This document shows positions 34,634-40,096 of a stretch of DNA of 40,096 nt, one piece after another. Position 1 is the stretch's first letter. Each line of letters starts with the position of its first letter. The stretch spans positions 1 through 40,096 of the forward strand of contig SYLY01000030.1 in NCBI GenBank assembly GCA_005808475.1, written 5' to 3'. The notes beneath the pieces were generated by a model that saw nothing but the letters and a program-made list of their open reading frames with translations, did not search any database and was not told the origin of the DNA. The position numbers were made by a program, and so were the translations under genes. This DNA is from Acidobacteriota bacterium. Its GTDB lineage: Bacteria; Acidobacteriota; Terriglobia; Bryobacterales; Bryobacteraceae.

Positions 34634-35122
34634 ATGGCGAGAGTCGTGGTGGGAGTGACCGGGCATCGATGGAACAAACTGCGAAGGGAGGATGAGGCCG
34701 CGCTCCGCCTCCGGGTACGCGCCGTGCTCGAGTCGCTGGGCGCGGGCGGAGTCCTGTATTCGATGCTCGCCGAGGGCGCCGACCGCCTGGCGGCGGAAGA
34801 AGCGCTCACGCTGGGATGGGAGATCGAAGCCGTGCTCCCCTTCGAACAGAGCCGCTACGAGCGTGACTTTCCGTCGAGCACTGGCGAGTTCCGCGGCCTG
34901 GTGAGCCGGTGCGTCTCGGTGAAAGCCGCCCAGGCGCCGGGTTACCTTGCGGGTGGAATCGAGTTGCTAAACGCATCCGATTGCCTGATCGCGATTTGGG
35001 ACGGTAACCCCGCGTCGGGACCGGGCGGCACGGGCGACATTGTGGCGCGAGCCCGGGCCGAGGGCAAACGGTGCGTCTGGATCGGCGCGGTCGCGCCCCA
35101 CCAGGTTCGCGAATTGCGATGA
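34634..35122 (+). CDS. small SLOG-like Rossmann protein
   Basis: A 162-residue cytosolic protein. It begins MARVVVGVTGHRWNKL, with the GVTGHR turn of SLOG-superfamily proteins (LOG/DprA-like folds that bind nucleotides or nucleic acid). EGADRLAAEEALTLGWEIEAVLPF and ASDCLIAIWDG then GGTGDIVARARAEGKRCVWI fit the same fold. The ATG has GAGG 4 nt upstream. It is divergent from the ABC ATPase and 145 nt upstream of the HAD-UbiA gene, with a terminator-like hairpin between. SLOG proteins are found in cytokinin, NAD and conflict-system enzymes, but none of those roles can be assigned here. Confidence 0.72.
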   Translation: MARVVVGVTGHRWNKLRREDEAALRLRVRAVLESLGAGGVLYSMLAEGADRLAAEEALTLGWEIEAVLPFEQSRYERDFPSSTGEFRGLVSRCVSVKAAQAPGYLAGGIELLNASDCLIAIWDGNPASGPGGTGDIVARARAEGKRCVWIGAVAPHQVRELR

Positions 35123-35202
35123 TCGAAAATGGCGAGCCCGCGGGTCATGCATCGCACCCGGCCACTCGGGCCGGGAAAGCACTGAGGACAAGTCTAGATT
35201 CC

Positions 35203-35216
35203 CCCCAGGACTGGGG
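35203..35216 (+). terminator. hairpin with short T-run after the SLOG-like gene
   Basis: CCCCAG and CTGGGG form a short stem, followed by CATTTTACC. A stronger stem, CCCGGCC/GGCCGGG (35157-35175), precedes it without a T-run. Together they may end the SLOG-like transcript before the Dpr cassette. Confidence 0.35.
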
Positions 35217-35267
35217 CATTTTACCTAGAGGTTCCCCGCGGCATCCGCGTTATCCTGGGTCTGTACC

Positions 35268-36695
35268 ATGGTCCCTCTCTGCGTGGACCTCGACGGCACC
35301 CTCGTTCGAACCGATACCCTCGACGAATCGTTTCTCGGTGCGATCCGTCGGGATCCGCTGTCCCTGTCCCGGGTTCCCGGCTGGCTCGCCGGCGGCCGCG
35401 CCCAGCTCAAGCGCCAGTTGGCCGAGGCCGCTCCTCCGCGCCCGGAGGGACTTCCCTACAACGAGGAACTGCTCGCCTACCTGAGGGAACAGCGCGCATC
35501 GGGCAGGCGCGTGGTGCTCGCCACCGCCGCCGACGGAGAGATCGCCGACGCGGTGGCCGCGCACGCGGGCTGCTTCGACGAAGTGATCGCCAGCCGCAAC
35601 GGAACCAACCTGAAGGGGCGCGCCAAACGGGACGAACTTTGCCGCCGGTTCGGCGAGAAGGGATTCGACTACGCCGGCGACTCCCCTGCCGACCTGGAGG
35701 TCTGGGCGGGAGCGCGGGAGGCGATCCTGGTCGGTGTGACCGATTCGACGCGGCGCGCCGTGCAAGCGCTCGGAGTTCCCGTTACACGGGAGTTCCGCGA
35801 GCCGGGTGCGCGCGCGCGCGCCTACCGGAAGGCGTTGCGGCCCTACCAGTGGACCAAGAACCTGCTGCTCTTCGTGCCGCTGATCCTGGCTCATCGCATG
35901 TTCGACGCCGCCAAACTGGCGAGCGTCTTGCAGGCGTTCGCCGCCTTTAGCCTGGCGGCCTCGGCGATCTATGTCGTCAACGATCTGCTCGACATCGAGT
36001 TCGACCGGCTTCATCCGTCCAAGCGGCGGCGGCCGTTCGCGTCCGGAGCTCTGTCGATACGCGCCGGGATCGCGATGGTCCCGTTGCTGCTGGCCGGTTC
36101 CTTCGCCGCGTCGTGGGGACTGCCGGGCGGCTTCTTCGCCATCCTGACCCTCTATCTGATCGCCACCACGGCGTACTCGGTGGCGTTGAAGCGGATGGCG
36201 ATGCTCGACGTGTTGACCCTCGCCCTGCTCTACACCTTGCGCGTGATCGCCGGCGGCGTGGCCGCGGGCGTGCGGGTCTCGCCGTGGCTTCTCGGCTTCT
36301 CCATTTTCATCTTCTTCAGTTTGTCGCTGGTCAAGCGGGTTTCCGAGATCCGTTTGCGCGAGGGCGATCCATCCACCTTCCTGCCCGGCCGCGGCTATCG
36401 ATATGGCGAGCATATCCTGCTTTCGATCATGGGCGTTTCGAGCGGTTACTTGGCCTCGCTGGTGTTGGCGTTGTATGTGCAAAGTCCGGAGGTGGCGAGA
36501 CTGTATGCCCACCCGGAGTGGCTGTGGCCTTCGTGCCCGGTCGTCCTGTTCTGGGTCAGCCGCGTCTGGCTGCTCGCTTCCCGTGGAGAGATGCCGGACG
36601 ATCCGATCCTGTTCGCCCTGCGCGACCGCGTCAGTTACGCCACATTGGCATGCATGGGCTTGCTGATCGCCGCGGCCACGCGGGGATTCGCGTGA
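35268..36695 (+). CDS. HAD phosphatase-like domain fused to UbiA-type (DPPR synthase-like) prenyltransferase
   Basis: A 475-residue two-domain protein. Residues 1-180 form a HAD domain: DLDGTLVRTDTL (motif I), TAADG (motif II), GRAKRD (motif III Lys) and YAGDSPADLEVW (motif IV). Residues 190-475 are an eight- or nine-helix UbiA prenyltransferase, with the Asp-rich NDLLDIEFDRLHPSKRRRP. Similarity and context point to decaprenylphosphoryl-5-phosphoribose synthase (Rv3806c-type), which joins PRPP to a polyprenyl phosphate at the inner membrane. In Mycobacterium the 5-phosphate is then removed by a separate phosphatase; the HAD domain may do this here, which is inference. The ATG has no strong ribosome site. 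It overlaps the DprE1-like gene by 4 nt (GTGA). Confidence 0.87.
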   Translation: MVPLCVDLDGTLVRTDTLDESFLGAIRRDPLSLSRVPGWLAGGRAQLKRQLAEAAPPRPEGLPYNEELLAYLREQRASGRRVVLATAADGEIADAVAAHAGCFDEVIASRNGTNLKGRAKRDELCRRFGEKGFDYAGDSPADLEVWAGAREAILVGVTDSTRRAVQALGVPVTREFREPGARARAYRKALRPYQWTKNLLLFVPLILAHRMFDAAKLASVLQAFAAFSLAASAIYVVNDLLDIEFDRLHPSKRRRPFASGALSIRAGIAMVPLLLAGSFAASWGLPGGFFAILTLYLIATTAYSVALKRMAMLDVLTLALLYTLRVIAGGVAAGVRVSPWLLGFSIFIFFSLSLVKRVSEIRLREGDPSTFLPGRGYRYGEHILLSIMGVSSGYLASLVLALYVQSPEVARLYAHPEWLWPSCPVVLFWVSRVWLLASRGEMPDDPILFALRDRVSYATLACMGLLIAAATRGFA

Positions 36696-37981
36696 CCGTG
36701 GAGTCGTGGGGGCGGTATCCGAAGACGGCGCAGCGGGTGATCTCGAGGGAGTGGCGCGACGAGCCCCTGGCTATCCCCGCCGGTCTCTCCGTTCTGGCGC
36801 ACGGAATGGGCCGAAGCTATGGCGATTCCTGCCTCAACGACGGCAACGCGGTGATCTCGACGCGCCGGTTGCGGCGGATCCTCGAGTTCGATCCAGCCGA
36901 AGGCGTGCTGCGCTGCGAAGCCGGGATGACGCTGGACGAGATCCTCGACTTCTGCGTGCCGCGCGGGTGGTTTCCGCCCGTCACCCCGGGTACCCGCTTC
37001 GTCACCGTGGGCGGAGCCGCCGCCAACGACGTCCATGGCAAGAATCACCACGTCGCGGGCTGCTTCGGCAACTTCGTGCGGGCGATGGAGTTGTTGCGCG
37101 GCGATGGGTCGCGGCATGTATTGCATCCCGGTCAGGATCTGTTCCGCGCGACCATCGCCGGACTCGGTCTCACCGGGCTCATCGATTGGGTGGAGTTCCA
37201 GTTGAAGCCCATCGGGAACCGCTGGATCGATGTCGAAACCATACGCATGGGCGGGCTCGACGAGTTCTTCGCCTTGTCGCGGGAATCGGAGCCTTCCTGG
37301 GAGTATCTGGTGGCGTGGGTGGACACGGTGGTGTCGCCCGGGCGCGGACTGTTCATTCGCGGGAATCACGACACCGCAAGAGAGCCCTCCGCCAGGACGG
37401 CGGGGAAGAAGCCGGCTCTGCGGGTGCCCTTCGATTTTCCTTCCTTCGCCCTGGGCCGGTTCTCGATCGGCGCGTTCAACGAGCTGTTCTACCGCAAGCA
37501 ACTCCGGCGGGTTTCACGGCAAACGGTGGACTACGAGCCGTTCTTCTATCCGCTCGATTCGCTGCTCGAGTGGAACCGCCTCTATGGGAAGGCCGGCCTG
37601 CTACAGTGGCAGTGCCTGGTTCCCTGGGCGGGAGGACCGGAAGCCGTCGCGGCCCTGCTGAAAGAGACGCACCGCTCCGGGCAAGCGTCGTTTCTCACCG
37701 TCCTCAAAACGATGGGCTCCAAACCCGCCGCCGGAATGCTGTCGTTCGCGGGCCCGGGTATCACTCTCGCGCTCGACTTTCAGCGGGGCGGCGAGACGCT
37801 GAAGCTTCTCGACCGGCTGGACTCGATCATCGCGGAAGTGGGCGGCCGGCTGTACCCGGCCAAGGACGCCCGGATGTCCGGAGCGAGCTTCCGGGAGTTC
37901 TACCCGAAGTGGCGCGAGTTCGAGTGGTTCCGGGACCCGGCATTCAGTTCCAGTTTCTGGCGGAGGGTAACCGAAGCATGA
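36692..37981 (+). CDS. dprE1: DprE1-like FAD-linked decaprenylphosphoryl-ribose 2'-oxidase
   Basis: A 429-residue flavoprotein of the VAO type. GMGRSYGDSC, TPGTRFVTVGGAAANDVHGKNHH and GLTGLIDWVEFQL are the FAD-binding blocks. The C-terminal ALO-like half has GRLYPAKDARMSGASFREFYPKWREF, with Lys391 matching the catalytic Lys418 of M. tuberculosis DprE1. The DprE1 segment around Cys387 (recalled as WNICVDF) is ITLALDF here, with Ala360 in place of Cys. The GTG at 36692-36694 overlaps the HAD-UbiA stop. Stop and next start overlap as ATGA. With DprE2 it would epimerise the ribose of the lipid-linked sugar to arabinose via a keto form, in a membrane-associated step. Confidence 0.88.
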   Translation: MTVESWGRYPKTAQRVISREWRDEPLAIPAGLSVLAHGMGRSYGDSCLNDGNAVISTRRLRRILEFDPAEGVLRCEAGMTLDEILDFCVPRGWFPPVTPGTRFVTVGGAAANDVHGKNHHVAGCFGNFVRAMELLRGDGSRHVLHPGQDLFRATIAGLGLTGLIDWVEFQLKPIGNRWIDVETIRMGGLDEFFALSRESEPSWEYLVAWVDTVVSPGRGLFIRGNHDTAREPSARTAGKKPALRVPFDFPSFALGRFSIGAFNELFYRKQLRRVSRQTVDYEPFFYPLDSLLEWNRLYGKAGLLQWQCLVPWAGGPEAVAALLKETHRSGQASFLTVLKTMGSKPAAGMLSFAGPGITLALDFQRGGETLKLLDRLDSIIAEVGGRLYPAKDARMSGASFREFYPKWREFEWFRDPAFSSSFWRRVTEA

Positions 37982-38727
37982 GTTTCGCCAACCGGCGGGT
38001 GTTGATCGTGGGCGCCACTTCGGCGATCGCGCAGGATGTGGCGAGGATTCTCGCCGGCCGCGGGTGCGCGATGGTGCTGGCCGGCCGGCGCGCGGAGCGG
38101 CTCGAGGCCGTGGCCGCCGATCTGCGGGCCAGGACCGCCACCGCGGTCCACCTGCTGGAAGGCGATCTCGCCGCCATCGATGGACACGACAAGCTGTTTT
38201 CCAGGGCCATCGCCGCGGCGGGCGGGCTCGATGCGGTGATCGTCGCCTACGGCGTGTTGGGAGACCAGAAGGAAGCCGCCGCGGACTTCGCTCGCGGCCG
38301 CGAGATCCTGGACGCCAACTTCACCAGCGCGGCGTCCTGGGTGTCGCTGGCCGCCAATCTGTTCGAGCGGCAGGGCTCGGGTCACATCGTCGCCATCGGA
38401 TCGGTGGCGGGTGACAGGGGCCGCAAGACGAACTACTTCTACGGCGCGGCCAAGGGCGCGCTCGACCTGTTCCTGCAGGGGGTCCGTCACAGGCTGGCCC
38501 CGAAGGGCATTCCCGTCCTGTGCGTGAAGCCCGGGTTCGTGGATACTCCCATGACGGCGCACATCCCAAAAACGCCGATGTTCGCGTCGCCCGCCGAAAT
38601 CGCCCAAGGCATCGTCGCGGCCATGGACTCGCGCAAGAGCGTGGTCTACCTGCCCGGCAAGTGGCGGCTCGTCATGTTCGTCCTCCGCAACCTGCCGGAA
38701 TTCGTCTTCAACAAGCTGAATATCTAG
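37978..38727 (+). CDS. dprE2: DprE2-like SDR reductase
   Basis: A 249-residue SDR that should reduce the 2-keto intermediate made by the DprE1-like enzyme. VLIVGATSAIAQDVARIL is the cofactor loop (recognisable DprE2 variant of GxxxGxG), with AIGSVAGDRGRK carrying Ser and YFYGAAKGALD the Tyr-x-x-x-Lys. The end KWRLVMFVLRNLPEFVFNKL is a C-terminal hydrophobic/amphipathic stretch as in DprE2. ATG at 37978 overlaps the oxidase stop. The TAG stop lies inside the left inverted repeat of the element at 38724-38978, so the last codons could have been altered by its insertion. Confidence 0.88.
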   Translation: MSFANRRVLIVGATSAIAQDVARILAGRGCAMVLAGRRAERLEAVAADLRARTATAVHLLEGDLAAIDGHDKLFSRAIAAAGGLDAVIVAYGVLGDQKEAAADFARGREILDANFTSAASWVSLAANLFERQGSGHIVAIGSVAGDRGRKTNYFYGAAKGALDLFLQGVRHRLAPKGIPVLCVKPGFVDTPMTAHIPKTPMFASPAEIAQGIVAAMDSRKSVVYLPGKWRLVMFVLRNLPEFVFNKLNI

Positions 38728-38978
38728 CAGCCCGTGGTGCAAGTAGCATGAGTCGCGTTGCGAGCGCCGCCGGGCCGAATCCGAGACGCGGCGTCGTAGT
38801 CGATGCGGGACATCTCCGCGGAGCCGCAACGAAGGAAGCGGCCCGGCGCCGCCGCAACCCACTGGGCGCATTGGACTTGCAACGCAGGCTCCGCGCATTG
38901 GCGTTTGCCGCCCATGGCCGCCGCCGCGGCCATGGCATGGTTGCGCGCGGCCATGCTACTTGCACCACGGGCTGCTAG
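38724..38978. mobile_element. 255-bp MITE- or REPIN-like element with perfect 27-bp inverted ends
   Basis: The ends 38724-38750 and 38952-38978 are exact inverted copies of 27 bp, beginning CTAGCAGCCCGTGG and ending AAGTAGCATG. The inside has further inverted blocks (for example GCCGCCGGGCC near 38767 against GGCCCGGCGCC near 38840) and a GC-rich GGCCATGG palindrome near 38915-38935. No transposase fits, so it would be non-autonomous. The outermost CTAG on both sides could be a 4-bp target duplication. The left end contains the stop codon of dprE2. Confidence 0.7.
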
Positions 38979-39110
38979 GGAGAGGGTTGGCTTCGGACCT
39001 CCACGATGAAGGCCGGGTTGCAGGGCAACGACCCTTAGCCCGGCCTCCTCGCGTTTGTCGGGGTGCCGCGTTTGATATCGCAAAGCCGGGAGCCGGCTCG
39101 CCGTCCGGTT
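38979..39110. other. short non-coding stretch
   Basis: Nothing recognisable lies between the inverted-repeat element and the IstB relic; open frames here lack coding character. It may be the junction of two mobile insertions. Confidence 0.4.
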
Positions 39111-39114
39111 CAGT

Positions 39115-39455
39115 TGGCTGGCACGGTTTTGGTGCGCCAGTCTTTGCGGTCCACCTTTGAGGACATGGCCGTGATGGAGGAGCCGGTCGAGCATACCGGT
39201 TGGAAGTCAGCATCGTGCTGGCGCGCTCATACCGCCGCATCACGATCTCCAGCAGATCCTCGGTGGTGGTATGGGGCAGCTTCCGCATCCCGAAGTCGTC
39301 GATAATCGGCGGAGCCGCGCCGGAGATGAACTCCATGTACTGCTCGCGCTGTCCCGTGGTGGACGCGCCGGCCACCTCTTCTAGCAGGATGTGCGTTTCG
39401 CGGTAGAGCACCTTGTGGCCTTGCTGGATAGCGGCTTGGCCGATGGCCTGGTCGG
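39115..39455 (-). pseudogene. fragment of IS21-family helper ATPase IstB
   Basis: On the minus strand, QAIGQAAIQQGHKVLYRETHILLEEVA, then PPIIDDFGMRKLPHTTTEDLLEIVMRRYERASTMLTSNR match the central part of IstB, the AAA+ helper of IS21-type transposition; the IIDDFG is the Walker B region. The Walker A part is gone at the front (before about 39455). After LTSNR a shift and a missing stretch lead to MLDRLLHHGHVLKGGPQRLAHQN in another frame (down to about 39115). No IstA transposase remains in the window. It is a dead remnant, showing that insertion-sequence activity touched this end. Confidence 0.72.
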
Positions 39456-39709
39456 AGGGTCTATCTGGGAGAGGTGTGCGGATTCTCGTGAGCGCCGAGG
39501 TTTCGGTTTGGATCGGCTCGGTGGGGCACTTCGTCCGCCCGTCGAACGGTCGTTCACACATTACCCTCAAAAGACCCTCACTTGAATTGGCCGTGCTTTC
39601 TTAGGGTTGCCGGGAATCGACCCTGAGCAGGCGCCATCGTTTCGCCAACTCGACCACGCCATGACGCAATTCTCGTGTGGGGCGGGAAGCTCTGCCCAAA
39701 TCACGAAAC
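39456..39709. other. about 250 bp without a recognisable gene
   Basis: The stretch holds only a short AGGGT/ACCCT inverted pair near 39603-39624 and the repeated ACCCTCA near 39562-39580. No convincing protein is seen. It separates the IstB relic from the gene starting at 39723. Confidence 0.4.
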
Positions 39710-39722
39710 GAGGAGAAATCGA

Positions 39723-40096
39723 ATGGCAACCGAACTGCAAATCGCGGCGTCCCGCACCAACGGAACCCGCTCTCAGGGTCCCATCACCATCGACGGAAAG
39801 GCGCGCAGCAGCCAGAACGCGGTCCGTCACGGGCTGACCGCCAAAACCGTCGTCCTTAATAACGAGGACCCGGCCCAATTCAAAATCCTCTGCGAGAACC
39901 TCGCCAACGACTACCAGCCGCAAACCGAATACGAGCACGAACTCGTCAGCCAACTCGCCGGCGCACGCTGGAAGCTGCGCCGCTGCAACATCCTCGAAAA
40001 GGGCATCTTCGACAAGGCCGTCGACGAGATCCGGCCGAAAATCCAAGCCGAATACGAAGGCGCGGACGAAGAGATGGTCACCATCTTCGCGCTCGA
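39723..40096 (+). CDS. uncharacterised conserved protein (partial, runs off the window)
   Basis: The first 124 codons of a gene whose end lies outside. The N-terminus reads SRTNGTRSQGPITIDGKARSSQNAVRHGLTAKTVV, a pattern I recall from Acidobacterial proteins of unknown function that often lie near insertion sequences; a charged helical stretch follows (EYEHELVSQLAGARWKLRRCNILEKGIFDK). ATG at 39723 has AGGAG (39711-39715) 7 nt upstream. No signal peptide or catalytic motif is visible. Function unknown. Confidence 0.75.
   Translation, partial: MATELQIAASRTNGTRSQGPITIDGKARSSQNAVRHGLTAKTVVLNNEDPAQFKILCENLANDYQPQTEYEHELVSQLAGARWKLRRCNILEKGIFDKAVDEIRPKIQAEYEGADEEMVTIFAL

Noticed and set aside
38751..39194. 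Several open frames inside and after the inverted-repeat element
   Set aside because: They have no family features apart from the IstB tail; frames inside the element are chance products of GC-rich palindromes.

Overview
The window looks like chromosomal DNA of an Acidobacteriota bacterium of the Bryobacterales/Solibacter type. This is inferred from high G+C, two Oar-like TonB-dependent receptors with carboxypeptidase-regulatory N-termini, a 1001-residue BNR/NHL-repeat protein ending in a domain resembling the 'Solibacter uncharacterized C-terminal' family (TIGR03437), and a TolB/TPR-type Ser/Thr kinase relic. No marker gene fixes the genus.

Layout. 1-872 (+): the end of eutB and all of eutC (ethanolamine ammonia-lyase). 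1002-4858 (-): a scarred segment, with a dead partial copy of an unknown gene, a multiply frameshifted Ser/Thr kinase relic, a HicA/HicB toxin-antitoxin pair joined into one frame, and then the intact copy of the unknown gene. The two copies are ~570 bp direct repeats. 4187-12857 (-): a tightly packed seven-gene run: zinc-ribbon membrane protein, SDR oxidoreductase, exported ankyrin protein, ABC ATPase, ABC permease fused to a CPBP protease, BNR/NHL/TIGR03437 protein, hypothetical. 13018-14583 (-): AAA-type ATPase with a PD-(D/E)XK nuclease-like tail. 14664-14740 (+): tRNA-Val(GAC), tail-to-tail with a PLP-dependent decarboxylase (-). 16414-22389 (+): two tandem TonB-dependent receptors; the second lacks a large internal part of its barrel. 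22410-26613 (-): a three-gene unit (DUF6282-type hydrolase, HEXXH peptidase with TPRs, formate-THF ligase). 26667-27449 (+): GAF-ANTAR regulator, convergent with a large M36 (fungalysin) metallopeptidase (-), preceded by an alpha/beta hydrolase (-). 31982-34567: an SDR (+) convergent with an ABC permease/ATPase pair (-). 34634-35122 (+): small SLOG-like protein. 35268-38727 (+): a three-gene cassette with overlapping stops and starts, HAD-UbiA fusion / DprE1-like oxidase / DprE2-like reductase, matching the mycobacterial decaprenylphosphoryl-arabinose pathway. 38724-40096: a 255-bp element with perfect 27-bp terminal inverted repeats that overlaps the dprE2 stop codon, an IstB (IS21) relic, and the start of an uncharacterised gene.

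Most notable points: (i) the Dpr cassette, whose DprE1-like protein has Ala at the position of the benzothiazinone-reactive Cys; (ii) the one-frame HicA-HicB fusion between direct repeats beside a decayed kinase; (iii) the operon combining ABC/CPBP export machinery, an exported ankyrin protein and a large repeat protein; (iv) the internally deleted TonB receptor; (v) the short inverted-repeat element at the end of the Dpr operon. Frame choices, motifs, overlaps and repeats were read directly from the sequence. Family names rest on recalled motifs, with no database search.
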